Shown here: in pieces, positions 36,505 through 46,915 of the stretch | How positions within the stretch are numbered: position 1 is the stretch's first letter | Layout: every line of letters begins with the position of its first letter | DNA from: Streptomyces griseorubiginosus | GTDB taxonomy: Bacteria; Actinomycetota; Actinomycetes; Streptomycetales; Streptomycetaceae | Reading direction: 5' to 3' | NCBI RefSeq assembly: GCF_001514195.1 | Contig: NZ_KQ948736.1 | Span: 314,895 to 378,894 of the forward strand | Length of the DNA stretch: 64,000 nucleotides | Position numbers and translations under genes: made by a program | Notes under the pieces: generated by a model | Seen by the model: the letters and a program-made list of their open reading frames with translations, nothing else | Told to the model about the DNA's origin: nothing | Databases searched by the model: none

Positions 36505-36846
36505 TCAAGAAGGGGTGCGGGTGGCGGCAGAGTCCTGACCGAAGTCGTAGACGGTGACCGCGATACTGCGCTCGACCAGCCGGGCCATGATCAGCGGCTC
36601 GACACTGGACCATTTTCCGCTGCGCGGCAGGGCAACTCTCGCCGTACCCCCGCGGTATGTGTTCGGCCGCAGGCCGGCTGTGGCTGGTCGCGCAGTTCCC
36701 CGCGCCCCTTCAGGGCGTGTCACGTGCCCCGGGTCCGTGCTGCCCCCGCCTCGGCCCCCGATGTCGTTATACACGTGCGCGATCAGCTTGGTGCCCTTCA
36801 CGGACGGGGCCGTGGCGTCGCCCTTGGTGTAAGTGATCTCCCCCAT
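36505..36846 (-). pseudogene. Macrodomain (Appr-1''-p processing-like) gene with the core lost
   Basis: The frame encodes 113 residues. The first 31 (MGEITYTKGDATAPSVKGTK through VYNDIG) and the last part (KWSSVEPLIMARLVERSIAVTVYDFG) match the ends of a standard 150-160 residue actinobacterial macrodomain. The middle, including the ADP-ribose binding loops expected after NDIGGW and around PRIGCGLAGG, is absent. It is replaced by a segment that encodes GARGTARPATAGLRPN and similar low-complexity residues and comes from a dispersed Streptomyces repeat. The frame stays open by chance. I infer an inactive remnant. Confidence 0.72.
36665..36711 (-). repeat. Streptomyces dispersed intergenic repeat inside the macrodomain remnant
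   Basis: The minus strand reads AAGGGGCGCGGGGAACTGCG followed by CGACCAGCCACAGCC. I recognise this as a very common Streptomyces intergenic repeat family (from memory). Here it sits in a broken gene, exactly where the macrodomain's core is missing, which suggests insertion or recombination at this element. No terminal repeats or transposase are visible. Confidence 0.6.
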
Positions 36847-36885
36847 GACGCCACGGTAGGGGACGGCACTGACAGTGGCCCCCCG

Positions 36886-38361
36886 TCAGGCCGTGTGGTC
36901 GGTCGGGGCGGGTGGGGTCGGGGAGTGGACCCTGTGGCGGACTGCGAACCAGCCGGCGATCAGGAGGGCGGCGATCAGGGGGATGAGGAGGAGGGTCTTG
37001 CGGCCGACCTCGGGGTCGTTCCACATCATGCCCAGGCAGGCCAGGAGGAAGGCGATCGTGCTGATCTCGGTGACCGGGCTGAAGGGGAGGCGGAACGCGG
37101 GGCGGGTCAGGTGGCCCGCGCGAGCGCGGCGGACGAAGACCAGGTGGCAGACCATGATGATCACCCACGTGCTGATGACACCGAGCGAGGCGATGTTCAG
37201 CACGATCTCGAAGGCCTGGCTCGGCACGAGGTAGTTGAGGCCGACGCCGAGCACGCAGACCGCGCAGGTGAGCAGGATCCCGCCGTACGGCACCTGGCTG
37301 CGGTTCATCCTCGCCGTGAACCTCGGTGCGGAGCCCGCCGTCGCCATGGAGCGCAGGATGCGGCCCGTGGAGTAGAGGCCGGAGTTCAGGGAGGACATGG
37401 CCGCCGTGAGGACGACCAGGTTCATCACGTCGCCCGCCGCCGGGACGCCGATCTTCGAGAGGACGGTGACAAACGGGCTCTCGTCGGCCGAGTAGAGCGA
37501 ACCCGGCAGCAGCAGGGCCAGGAGGACGACCGAGCCCACGTAGAACAGACCCACCCGCCACATGATCGAGTTCACCGCGCGCGGCACGACCTTCTCCGGC
37601 TGCGCCGTCTCGCCCGCCGTGACACCCACCAGCTCCAGCGCGGCGTACGCGAAGATCACGCCCTGCATGACGAGGACGACCGGCATCAGGCCGTGCGGGA
37701 AGACACCCCCGCCGTCGGTGATCACGCTCGCTCCGGGCGTCCTGCCGCCCACCTCGTGCTGGGTGGCGAGCAGGAAGATGCCGATCAGCATGAAGCCGAC
37801 GAGCGTGGCCACCTTGATGATCGAGAACCAGAACTCCATCTCGCCGAAGATCTTCACCGAGATCAGGTTCACGGCCAGCACCACCGCGAGGGCGACGAGC
37901 GCGAGCGTCCACTGCGGGATGTCGGTGAACATGCTCCAGTAGTGCGTGTAGAGCGCGATCGCCGTGATGTCCGCGATACCGGTCGTCGACCAGTTGAGGA
38001 AGTACATCCAGCCGGCGACGTACGCGCCCTTCTCGCCGAGGAACTCGCGCGCGTACGACACGAAGGAGCCCGATGAGGGGCGGTAGAGGACGAGTTCGCC
38101 GAGGGCGCGGACCACGAAGAAGGCGAAGATCCCGCAGACCAGGTAGGCCAGCGCGAGTCCCGGCCCCGCGGTGTGCAGACGCCCGCCTGCGCCCAGGAAG
38201 AGGCCGGTGCCGATCGCGCCGCCGATGGCGATCATGTTGACGTGGCGGGCCTTGAGATCCTTGCTGTAGCCGGCGTCGCCCGCGTCGGCGTGCACCCGCG
38301 CGGCGGGGGTGCGGGCGGTACGGGCAGGGGCCTGGGCCGGTTGCGCGGCGTCCTTGCTCAC
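36886..38361 (-). CDS. Amino-acid permease (APC superfamily, AAT family)
   Basis: A 491-residue permease with twelve hydrophobic segments. The first span reads [20 protein letters not shown], the amino-acid/proton symport signature; later [19 protein letters not shown] and [11 protein letters not shown] confirm the family. Substrate cannot be assigned; GABA, asparagine or aromatic permeases all share these features. A 30-residue Ala/Arg-rich N-terminus precedes span one. The start is GTG at 38361. It is divergent from the MerR regulator, which is its likely controller. Confidence 0.9.
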   Translation of the reverse strand: MSKDAAQPAQAPARTARTPAARVHADAGDAGYSKDLKARHVNMIAIGGAIGTGLFLGAGGRLHTAGPGLALAYLVCGIFAFFVVRALGELVLYRPSSGSFVSYAREFLGEKGAYVAGWMYFLNWSTTGIADITAIALYTHYWSMFTDIPQWTLALVALAVVLAVNLISVKIFGEMEFWFSIIKVATLVGFMLIGIFLLATQHEVGGRTPGASVITDGGGVFPHGLMPVVLVMQGVIFAYAALELVGVTAGETAQPEKVVPRAVNSIMWRVGLFYVGSVVLLALLLPGSLYSADESPFVTVLSKIGVPAAGDVMNLVVLTAAMSSLNSGLYSTGRILRSMATAGSAPRFTARMNRSQVPYGGILLTCAVCVLGVGLNYLVPSQAFEIVLNIASLGVISTWVIIMVCHLVFVRRARAGHLTRPAFRLPFSPVTEISTIAFLLACLGMMWNDPEVGRKTLLLIPLIAALLIAGWFAVRHRVHSPTPPAPTDHTA

Positions 38362-38532
38362 AGGTGGTTCCACTCTCTGGTGCGCCCCGGCGGGTCTCGC
38401 TCGGGGGTCCGGACGTGCGTCGGCCCCTGCCTCCTGGCGCGGGGCACGGACCGACGGATCACCTGCCCGGGAACCCCTCGCCCAACCGGTGGCGGATGTC
38501 ACAGCAGTGGTGAGACAGCGATACTGCTGCAC

Positions 38533-39276
38533 ATGACGACCGACACCTCCCCCGACGCCGGGAACGACGCCCGGAACGACGCCGAGCCGGCCCTCACCGT
38601 CGACGAGCTGGCCGCGCGAGCGGGGGTGACGGTCCGCAGGGTCCGCTTCTACAGCACACGGGGGCTGCTCCCCCCGCCGGTGATCGGCCCCCGCCGGGTC
38701 GGCCACTACGGCCGCGAGCACCTCGCGCGTCTGGCCCTGATCGAGGAGCTCCAGCACCAGGGCATGACGCTGGCGGCGATCGAGCGGTACATGCAGCAGC
38801 TGCCGGCCGGTCTGAGCGCCCACGACCTGGCGATCCACCGGGCCGTGGTGGCCTCCTGGGCCCCCGACCTGGTGGAGCCGGTGACCCGGGAGGAACTCCA
38901 GCGGCGGGCCGGGCGGGCGCTCGACGACGACGACGTGGAACGGCTCGCCGCGATGGGTGTCGTACGGCGGGACGACGACACCTGGCTGGTCGACCTGGGC
39001 CTGCTCCGGCTGGGCGTCGGGCTGCTCGACGTGCCGCTGTCGCAGGAGGCGATCCTGGCCTCGCGGAAGGTGCTCATCGAGCACTCCAGGGCCGCCGCGC
39101 ACGAGTTGTCCGAGCTGTTCCGCGGCGAGGTGGCGCGGCGCGACCCACGGGACGTGAAGTCGCTGTCCGCGCACATGGAACCCCTGGTCGTCCAGGCCCT
39201 GTTGACGACCTTTCAGCGGTCCCTCAAGGAGGAACTACGGGAGTGGACGGCGCAGATGGACCGCGGGACGGGGTGA
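38533..39276 (+). CDS. MerR-family transcriptional regulator
   Basis: A 247-residue regulator. The N-terminal HTH is [29 protein letters not shown] with the wing [14 protein letters not shown], followed by the long dimerisation helix. The rest (about 130 residues) is larger than simple metal sensors and lacks the cysteine metal ligands, so a small-molecule or lipid-like ligand is more likely. It is divergent from the permease gene and convergent with the FadB-like gene, so either could be its target. The ATG at 38533 fits. Confidence 0.87.
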   Translation: MTTDTSPDAGNDARNDAEPALTVDELAARAGVTVRRVRFYSTRGLLPPPVIGPRRVGHYGREHLARLALIEELQHQGMTLAAIERYMQQLPAGLSAHDLAIHRAVVASWAPDLVEPVTREELQRRAGRALDDDDVERLAAMGVVRRDDDTWLVDLGLLRLGVGLLDVPLSQEAILASRKVLIEHSRAAAHELSELFRGEVARRDPRDVKSLSAHMEPLVVQALLTTFQRSLKEELREWTAQMDRGTG

Positions 39277-39394
39277 CCGGACGGGATCGCGGCGCGCTCG
39301 CCGGGGCCCACCGAGGGGCGCAGGGCTGTATCGATGTGCGGCTCCGCCGCGTGGGCGCGACCAGCCCCCACGCGCCCGCACTCACCCCCGCACC

Positions 39395-41572
39395 TCAGGC
39401 GTCCCCGAACCGCTCCCCCTTCTCCGCCTTCTCCACCAGCAGCGCCGGCGGCGTGAAGCGGTCCCCGTACCGGTCGGCCAGTTCACGCGCGCGTGCCACG
39501 AAGCCCGGCAGCCCACCCTCGTAGCCGTTGATGTACTGGAGGACGCCGCCGGTCCAGCCGGGGAAGCCGATGCCGAAGATCGAGCCGATGTTGGCGTCGG
39601 CGACCGAGGTCAGGACGCCTTCCTCCAGGAGCTTGACGGTGTCGAGGGCCTCGGAGAAGAGCATGCGTTCCTGCATGTCCCGGAAGGGGATCTCCGCGCC
39701 GGGGCGGGTGAAGTGCTCGCGCAGGCCCGGCCAGAGGGCGACGCGCTTGCCGTCGTCGCCGTAGTCGTAGAAACCGCCGCCCCCGCTGCGACCCGTGCGG
39801 CCGAACTCGTCGACCATGCGGTCGATGACCGCCTCCGCGGGGTGGGGCGTCCAGGTGCCGCCCGCCTCCTCCACCGCCTGCCTGGTCTCCTTGCGGATCT
39901 TGCGCGGGAGGGTCAGCGTCAGCTCGTCCATCAGGGAGAGCACCTTCGCAGGGTAGCCCGCCTGCGCCGCCGCCTGTTCGATGGACGCGGGCTCGATGCC
40001 CTCGCCGACCATCGCGACGCCCTCGTTGAGGAAGTGGCCGATCACGCGGGAGGTGAAGAAGCCGCGCGAGTCGTTCACGACGATCGGCGTCTTCCTGATC
40101 TGCCGGACCAGGTCGAAGGCACGGGCCAGCGCCTCCTCGCCCGTCCGCTCGCCCTTGATGATCTCGACCAGGGGCATCTTGTCGACCGGTGAGAAGAAGT
40201 GCAGGCCGATGAAGTCGCCCTGGCGCTCGACGCCTTCGGCGAGGGCGGTGATGGGGAGCGTGGAGGTGTTGGAGCACAGCAGCGCGTCCGGTTCGACGAT
40301 GTGCTGGATCTCCTGGAACACCTTGTGCTTGAGCGCCGAGTCCTCGAAGACGGCCTCGATGACCGCGTCGCAGCCGGCCAGGTCCTGGGGGTCGGCCGTC
40401 GGGGTGATGCGGGCCAGGAGCGCCTCGGCCTTCTCCTGGGTCGTACGGCCGCGGGAGACCGCCTTGGCGCAGAGCTTCTCCGAGTAGGCCTTGCCCTTGG
40501 CCGCCGCCCGCGGGGTCACGTCCTTCAGGACGACCTGGATGCCCGCGCGGGCGCACGAGTAGGCGATGCCCGCACCCATCATGCCCGCGCCGAGCACGGC
40601 CACCTTGCGGACCTGGCGGGGCTCGACCCCCTTCGGGCGGTTGGCGCCGGAGTTCACCGCCTGGAGGTCGAAGAAGAACGCCTGGATCATGTTCTTGGAC
40701 GTCTGGCCCGCCGCCAGCTCGACGAAGTAGCGCGCCTCGATGACCTGCGCGGTCTCGAAGTCGACCTGGGCGCCTTCGACGGCGGCCGCGAGGATGTTGC
40801 GCGGGGCCGGGTAGGGGGCGCCGTTGGTCTGCTTGCGCAGGCTCGCCGGGAAGGCGGGCAGGTTCGCCGCGAACTTCGGGTTGGCGGGGGTGCCGCCGGG
40901 GATGCGGTAGCCGGGCCTGTCCCAGGGCTGCTGGGACTCGGGGTTGGCCTCAATGAAGGCGCGGGCCTTGGCGAGGAGTTCGTCCTGGGTGCTCGCGACG
41001 TCGTCGACGAGGCCGTTCTGGAGGGCTCGCCGCGGGGCGTACTGGGTGCCCTGGAGGAGGACCTTCAGCAGGGCGTCGGCGATGCCCAGCAGGCGGACCG
41101 TACGGACGACTCCGCCGCCGCCGGGGAGCAGGCCGAGGGTGACCTCTGGGCAGCCGATCTTGGAGCCGGGGGCGTCGAGGGCGATGCGGTGGTGGCAGGC
41201 GAGCGCGATCTCGTAACCGCCGCCCAGGGCCGCGCCGTTGATCGCGGCGACGACCGGCTTGCCGAGGGTCTCGATGCGGCGCAGGTTGCGCTTGATCGCC
41301 ATGCCGCCGTCGAAGAGCTCCTGTGCGGTCTCCGGGGTGACGCGGATCAGGTCGCGCAGGTCGCCGCCGGCGAAGAAGGTCTTCTTGGCGGAGGTGATGA
41401 TGATCCCGCGGATGGTGTCCTTCTCGGCCTCCAGGCGGTCGGTGATCACCGCGAGGGAGTCGCGGAACGCCTGGTTCATGGTGTTGGCGGACTGGTTCGG
41501 GTCGTCGATGACGAGGGTGACGACGCCGGTGCGGTCCTGTTCCCAGCGGATGGTCGTGGACTGAGTGCTCAT
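39395..41572 (-). CDS. FadB-like trifunctional enoyl-CoA hydratase/3-hydroxyacyl-CoA dehydrogenase
   Basis: A 725-residue fusion. Residues 1-190 form a crotonase domain (FFAGGDLRDLI; GAALGGGYEIALACHHRIA). An NAD-binding domain follows from about 325 (AVLGAGMMGAGIAYSCARAG), then the catalytic 3HCDH domain (GLHFFSPVDKMPLVEIIKG; NDSRGFFTSRVIG). It does hydration and oxidation of beta-oxidation on a fused chain and works with the thiolase encoded 42 nt upstream. The ATG at 41572 is fixed by the crotonase start. Confidence 0.95.
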   Translation of the reverse strand: MSTQSTTIRWEQDRTGVVTLVIDDPNQSANTMNQAFRDSLAVITDRLEAEKDTIRGIIITSAKKTFFAGGDLRDLIRVTPETAQELFDGGMAIKRNLRRIETLGKPVVAAINGAALGGGYEIALACHHRIALDAPGSKIGCPEVTLGLLPGGGGVVRTVRLLGIADALLKVLLQGTQYAPRRALQNGLVDDVASTQDELLAKARAFIEANPESQQPWDRPGYRIPGGTPANPKFAANLPAFPASLRKQTNGAPYPAPRNILAAAVEGAQVDFETAQVIEARYFVELAAGQTSKNMIQAFFFDLQAVNSGANRPKGVEPRQVRKVAVLGAGMMGAGIAYSCARAGIQVVLKDVTPRAAAKGKAYSEKLCAKAVSRGRTTQEKAEALLARITPTADPQDLAGCDAVIEAVFEDSALKHKVFQEIQHIVEPDALLCSNTSTLPITALAEGVERQGDFIGLHFFSPVDKMPLVEIIKGERTGEEALARAFDLVRQIRKTPIVVNDSRGFFTSRVIGHFLNEGVAMVGEGIEPASIEQAAAQAGYPAKVLSLMDELTLTLPRKIRKETRQAVEEAGGTWTPHPAEAVIDRMVDEFGRTGRSGGGGFYDYGDDGKRVALWPGLREHFTRPGAEIPFRDMQERMLFSEALDTVKLLEEGVLTSVADANIGSIFGIGFPGWTGGVLQYINGYEGGLPGFVARARELADRYGDRFTPPALLVEKAEKGERFGDA

Positions 41573-41614
41573 GTGGAAGTGCTCCGTGTGATCCGTCGTA
41601 TCCGTGGGAGGGGG

Positions 41615-42829
<1,215 letters not shown>

Positions 42830-42872
42830 GAGGAAGCCTTTCAGGGGTGAGGGTCAGCCGGGCGAAAGGTTC

Positions 42873-44015
42873 TTATCCCAGCAGGGAACGGCCGATGATC
42901 TCCTTCATGATCTCGGTCGTGCCGCCGTAGATGGTCTGGATGCGGCCGTCCGTGAAGGCCTTGGCGACCGCGTGCTCGCTCATGTAGCCGTAGCCGCCGT
43001 GCAGTTGCAGACAGCGGTCGGCGACGCGCTTCTGGAGCTCGGTCGCCCACCACTTGGCCATGGAGGCGTGGACGGCGTCGAGCTGCCCGATCGAGTGATC
43101 CTCGATGCAGCGGTCGAGGAACGTGCGGGTGACGGCGCACTCCGTGGCCATCTCGGCCACCTCGAACCGTATGTGCTGCTTGGTGGCGAGCGGCCGCCCG
43201 AAGGCCTCGCGCTCCTTGACGTACGCGGTGGTGATCTCCAGGAGGTGTTCGGCGGCGGCGATCGCGGAGACGGCGATGCTCAGGCGCTCCTGGGCGAGGT
43301 TGGTCATCAGGTGCACGAAGGCGCCGTCGCGCTCGCCGAGGAGGTTTTCCTTGGGCACGCGCACGTCGTGGAAGAACAGTTCGGCGGTGTCCTGGGCCTT
43401 CTGGCCGATCTTGTCGAGGTTGCGGCCGCGCTCGAAGCCCTCGGTGCCGCGCTCGACGGCCAGGAGGGACAGCCCCCGGGCCCCGCCCTCGGGGGTGGTT
43501 TTCGCGACGACGATCACGAGGTCGGCCAGGATGCCGTTGGAGATGAACGTCTTGGAGCCGTTGAGCAGCCAGTGGTCGCCCCGGTCCTCCGCGCGCGTGC
43601 GGATGCCCTGGAGGTCGGAGCCGGCGCCGGGTTCGGTCATCGCGATGGCGGTGATCAGGGAGCCGTCGCAGAAGCCGGGCAGCCAGCGGCGCTTCTGCTC
43701 GTCGGTGGTGAGCGAGGTGAGGTAGGGGCCGATGATGTCGTTGTGCAGGCCCAGGGCGAGTCCGGGGGTGCCCGCGCGGGTGAACTCCTCGGCGAGGACG
43801 GCGCTGTAGCGGAAGTCGGAGGTGCCGCCACCGCCGTACTCCTCGGGCACGGCGAGCCCCAGCAGGCCCTGTTTTCCGGCCGCGCGCCAGGCCTCGCGGG
43901 AGACGATGCCGTCCTTCTCCCACTGCTCGTAGTACGGCAGGACCTCCCTGGCCAGGAAGGCGCGCACGGTCGCGCGGAACGCGTCGTGCTCGGGGGCGAA
44001 GATCTGCCGCTTCAT
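42873..44015 (-). CDS. Acyl-CoA dehydrogenase
   Basis: A 380-residue flavoprotein. Motifs AMTEPGAGSDLQGIRT (FAD/substrate loop), AFGRPLATKQ and the C-terminal LQLHGGYGYMSEHAVAKAFTDGRIQTIYGGTTEIMKEII are intact; the catalytic glutamate is expected in the last segment. It introduces the alpha-beta double bond in acyl-CoA. The ATG at 44015 overlaps the CoA-transferase stop (ATGA), and the stop is TAA. Confidence 0.95.
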   Translation of the reverse strand: MKRQIFAPEHDAFRATVRAFLAREVLPYYEQWEKDGIVSREAWRAAGKQGLLGLAVPEEYGGGGTSDFRYSAVLAEEFTRAGTPGLALGLHNDIIGPYLTSLTTDEQKRRWLPGFCDGSLITAIAMTEPGAGSDLQGIRTRAEDRGDHWLLNGSKTFISNGILADLVIVVAKTTPEGGARGLSLLAVERGTEGFERGRNLDKIGQKAQDTAELFFHDVRVPKENLLGERDGAFVHLMTNLAQERLSIAVSAIAAAEHLLEITTAYVKEREAFGRPLATKQHIRFEVAEMATECAVTRTFLDRCIEDHSIGQLDAVHASMAKWWATELQKRVADRCLQLHGGYGYMSEHAVAKAFTDGRIQTIYGGTTEIMKEIIGRSLLG

Positions 44016-45169
44016 CGGGGGCCCTTCGGGAGTTCCTGGTCTTTCGAAAGATCCGGTACGTCCCAGTCGCGGGCCACCGCGGCGGTGTCGGTGCCCGGTC
44101 GGGCGGGCCCGGTCCGTACGGCCGTGGGGGTCGCGGAGAAGCGGGGCGCGGGGGCGGGCTGGGTGATGCCGTCGTGGTCGGTGAAGGTGCCGCGGGCGGC
44201 GAGGTGGGGGTGGTGCGGGGCCTCGCGCAGGGACAGGACGGGCGCCACGCACGCGTCGGTGCCCTCGAAGACGGCCGTCCACTCGTCTCGCGAACGGGAC
44301 TTGAAGCGGGCGGCGACCGCCTCGCGCAGGTCGCCCCAGCGGGTCCAGTCCTTGCGGGCGTCGGCGAAGTCCGGCAGGCCCAGCAGGTCCAGGAAGCGGT
44401 CGTAGAACTGCGGCTCCAGGGCGCCCACCGCCATGTACCCGCCGTCGGCGGTCTCGTAGGTGCCGTAGTACGGGCAGCCGCCGTCGAGGAGGTTGGCGCC
44501 GCGCCGGTCCTGCCAGCCGCCGGCCGCGGTCATGCCGTGCAGCATCGCGGCGAGGTGGGAGGTGCCGTCCACGATGGCGGCGTCGACGACCTGGCCGGTG
44601 CCGGTCGCGCGCGCGTGGTGCAGGGCGGCGAGGACGCCGACGACGAGGTAGAGGGCGCCGCCCGCGTAGTCGCCGAGGAGGTTGGCGGGGACCGCCGGGG
44701 GACGGCCCGGTTCGCCGATGAGGCCGAGGGTGCCGGTGACGGCGATGTACGCGATGTCGTGCCCGGCGCGCTGGGCCAGCGGGCCGTCCTGGCCCCAGCC
44801 GGTCATGCGGCCGTAGACGAGGGCGGGGTTGCGGGCGTGGCAGTCCGCCGGGCCGACGCCGAGCCGCTCGGCCACGCCGGGGCGGTTGCCCTCGACGAGG
44901 ATGTCGGCCCGGGCGGCGAGGTCGAGCACGCGCGCGGGACCGTCGGGGGCCTTGAGGTCGACGACCACGGACCGCTTGTTGCGGTTGGTGATGTCGTAGG
45001 CGGGGTCGATCGACAGGGCGCTGCCGCCGGGACGGCAGACCTGGACGACGTCGGCGCCCAGGTCGGCGAGGAGCATGGCGGCGAACGGGCCGGGGCCGAT
45101 ACCGGCCAGCTCGACCACGCGCACACCGGTGAGCGGGCCGTGCCGCCCGGGCGTCGTCGCCGTTGTCAT
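44012..45169 (-). CDS. CaiB/BaiF-type CoA-transferase (alpha-methylacyl-CoA racemase-like)
   Basis: A 385-residue family III CoA-transferase. The CoA-binding N-terminal fold shows VVELAGIGPGPFAAMLLADLGADVV, then NRNKRSVVVDLK and the catalytic-site aspartate region NLLGDYAGGALYLVVG. It either activates an acid by CoA transfer or racemises alpha-methyl-branched acyl-CoAs for the downstream enzymes; the GIGPGPFAAM start and the DYAGG motif favour the racemase group. First gene of the operon; the ATG at 45169 lies just downstream of a palindrome that may be its operator. Confidence 0.88.
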   Translation of the reverse strand: MTTATTPGRHGPLTGVRVVELAGIGPGPFAAMLLADLGADVVQVCRPGGSALSIDPAYDITNRNKRSVVVDLKAPDGPARVLDLAARADILVEGNRPGVAERLGVGPADCHARNPALVYGRMTGWGQDGPLAQRAGHDIAYIAVTGTLGLIGEPGRPPAVPANLLGDYAGGALYLVVGVLAALHHARATGTGQVVDAAIVDGTSHLAAMLHGMTAAGGWQDRRGANLLDGGCPYYGTYETADGGYMAVGALEPQFYDRFLDLLGLPDFADARKDWTRWGDLREAVAARFKSRSRDEWTAVFEGTDACVAPVLSLREAPHHPHLAARGTFTDHDGITQPAPAPRFSATPTAVRTGPARPGTDTAAVARDWDVPDLSKDQELPKGPR

Positions 45170-45192
45170 CCAGCCCCCATCGGTATGACACA

Positions 45193-45209
45193 ACTGATGT
45201 AACACCAGT
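45193..45209. promoter_or_regulatory. 17-bp imperfect palindrome before the acyl-CoA operon
   Basis: ACTGATGT-A-ACACCAGT is a near-perfect inverted repeat (7 of 8 positions). It ends 24 bp upstream of the CoA-transferase start codon and lies in the 249-bp divergent gap to the enoyl-reductase-like gene. Size and position fit a TetR/AcrR-type operator; no TetR gene is in view. Confidence 0.5.
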
Positions 45210-45248
45210 GATGCTATGAACACGCCCCAGCGGGCACAAGACCTGAAC

Positions 45249-45263
45249 GAGCAAGCGCTTAGC
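45249..45263. promoter_or_regulatory. CAAGCGCTT-containing site in the divergent acyl-CoA promoter region
   Basis: GAGCAAGCGCTTAGC centres on AAGCGCTT and resembles half-sites of TetR-type regulators of acyl-CoA catabolism (consensus around CAAGnnCTTG, from memory). It lies about 80 bp upstream of the CoA-transferase start and may control either direction. Confidence 0.4.
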
Positions 45264-45418
45264 CAATTATCGGCCGGTCATCGGCCGCCGGACCCGCACC
45301 GTCGCACGTGTCGGCGCGCCGGAGCGGTGGCTCTCCTCGACCCAGCCGCCGAGCAGAACCACCCCTCACGCTAGCCTCGGCCACCGACAACGGCGCGTGC
45401 GGCGGATCCAGGAGTGTC

Positions 45419-46597
45419 ATGAGCAGGCTGAAGAGGTCGGACCGTCCCTACGACATCGTGCTCTTCGGAGCGACGAGCTTCGCGGGCACGCTCACCGCGG
45501 AGTACCTCGCCGCGCACGGCCCGAAGGACCTGCGCTGGGCCATCGCCGGCAGGAGCGAGGAGAAGCTGCGGGCGCTGCGCGAGCGGCTGCCCGCTGGCAC
45601 CGAGGTCGGGACCCTCACCGCCGACGTGTCCGACCCGGACTCGCTGCGCGCGCTCGCCGGGCACGCGCGCGTGGTGGCCACCACGGTGGGGCCCTACCTG
45701 ACGTACGGCGAGGAGCTCGTCGCCGCCTGCGCGGACGCCGGTACGGACTATCTCGACCTGTGCGGGGAGCCGGAGTTCGTGGACCTGATGTACGTCCGGC
45801 ACGACGCACGCGCGCGTGAGACGGGCGCACGGATGGTGCACGCGGCCGGCTTCGACTCGATCCCGCACGACCTGGGGGTCTGGTTCACGGTCCGGCAACT
45901 GCCGGAGGGCGTGCCGCTGACCGTCGACGGGTTCGTGACCGCGGAGGGCATGTTCTCCGGCGGCACCTTCGCCTCGGCCCTCAACCAGTTCGCGCGCGGC
46001 CGACAGATGATCGCCGCCGCCCGGGACCGGGCCCGGCACGAGCCGCGCCTGATGGGCCGGCGGGCCACCGCGCCGGCCGGCACCCCGCGCTACGCCCCGG
46101 AGGTCGGCGCCTGGGCCCTGCCGCTGCCGACCATCGACCCGCAGATCGTCCAGCGCTCGGCGAAGGCCCTGGAGCGTTACGGCCCGGACTTCCGCTACCG
46201 GCACTACGCGGCCGTACGGCGGCTGCCGGTGGCGGTGGGCGGGGTCGCGGCCGTCGGCGCGCTGTTCGCGGCGGCCCAGGTGCCGCCCGCGCGGCGCTGG
46301 CTGTCGGGCCGGGTCAGGCCGGGTGACGGACCGAGCCCGGAGAAGCGGGCGAAGAGCTGGTTCTCGGTGCGGTTCGTCGGCGAGGGCGGCGGTCGGCGGG
46401 TGTACACCGAGGTCAGGGGCGGCGACCCGGGCTACGACGAGACTGCCAGGATGTTCGCCGAGTCCGCGCTGTCCCTGGCCTTCGACGACCTGCCGGAGAC
46501 GTCAGGTCAGGTCACCACGGCGGTGGCGATGGGCGAGGCGCTGATCGAGCGGCTCCAGGAGGCCGGGATCACCTTCCGGGTGGCGTCTGCCAAGTGA
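45419..46597 (+). CDS. Saccharopine-dehydrogenase-like / trans-acting enoyl reductase-type protein
   Basis: A 392-residue NAD(P)-binding protein. The N-terminal Rossmann strand YDIVLFGATSFAGTLTAEYL and the later AGFDSIPHDLGVW are typical of the saccharopine dehydrogenase/trans-acting enoyl reductase family, best known from mycobacterial lipid synthesis. A hydrophobic stretch around residues 265-285 (VAVGGVAAVGALFAAAQV) might contact membrane. The ATG at 45419 follows AGGAGTGTC. It is divergent from the acyl-CoA operon and may share its regulator. Confidence 0.87.
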   Translation: MSRLKRSDRPYDIVLFGATSFAGTLTAEYLAAHGPKDLRWAIAGRSEEKLRALRERLPAGTEVGTLTADVSDPDSLRALAGHARVVATTVGPYLTYGEELVAACADAGTDYLDLCGEPEFVDLMYVRHDARARETGARMVHAAGFDSIPHDLGVWFTVRQLPEGVPLTVDGFVTAEGMFSGGTFASALNQFARGRQMIAAARDRARHEPRLMGRRATAPAGTPRYAPEVGAWALPLPTIDPQIVQRSAKALERYGPDFRYRHYAAVRRLPVAVGGVAAVGALFAAAQVPPARRWLSGRVRPGDGPSPEKRAKSWFSVRFVGEGGGRRVYTEVRGGDPGYDETARMFAESALSLAFDDLPETSGQVTTAVAMGEALIERLQEAGITFRVASAK

Positions 46598-46643
46598 GCG
46601 GGCCGCGAGCGGTGCAGGCGGCCCCGGGCCCGGTGGCAGGGCC

Positions 46644-46802
46644 TCAGAAGGACCAGCCCGCCACCGTGTAGATCATCCCGGCGATCCAGCCGAGCCCCGC
46701 GAGCACGCCGAGGACCAGTGCGGCGGTCACGGCGCGCTCGACGGGCCGGTTGGGGTCGGCGAGGGGCTTGGGGGAACGCTGGGTCATACGGTGCGTCGTC
46801 AT
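46644..46802 (-). CDS. Small single-span membrane protein
   Basis: A 52-residue protein: a hydrophilic N-terminus (RMTQRSPKPLADPNRPVER) and one transmembrane segment (AVTAALVLGVLAGLGWIAGMIYTVAGWSF). No function is known to me. The start ATG at 46802 is chosen because the upstream palindromes look like its control region; an internal ATG at 46787 is possible. It runs toward the plus-strand enoyl-reductase-like gene (convergent, 46 nt gap). Confidence 0.68.
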   Translation of the reverse strand: MTTHRMTQRSPKPLADPNRPVERAVTAALVLGVLAGLGWIAGMIYTVAGWSF

Positions 46803-46860
46803 GCGGGACAGCCTGCCGACCGCACCGGGGCCCGCACATCCGTACAGATACTCAGACGAC

Positions 46861-46908
46861 GTACTCAGTACCCGCTCCTCCCTTGCCGACGGACGACGTA
46901 CTGAGTAC
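46861..46908. promoter_or_regulatory. Duplicated palindrome GTACT-N-AGTAC
   Basis: Two copies, 46861-46871 and 46898-46908, of an 11-bp palindrome GTACTCAGTAC / GTACTGAGTAC lie in direct repeats that share GACGAC upstream and CCGC downstream. A degenerate half-site (ATACTCAG, around 46848) adds a third partial copy. They sit between endonuclease V and the small membrane protein and are likely operators of the latter. Confidence 0.55.
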
Positions 46909-46915
46909 CCGCGGC

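Noticed and set aside
36505..36846. Complete novel 113-residue gene
   Set aside because: Both ends match a macrodomain while the middle is repeat-derived, so a remnant is the simpler reading.
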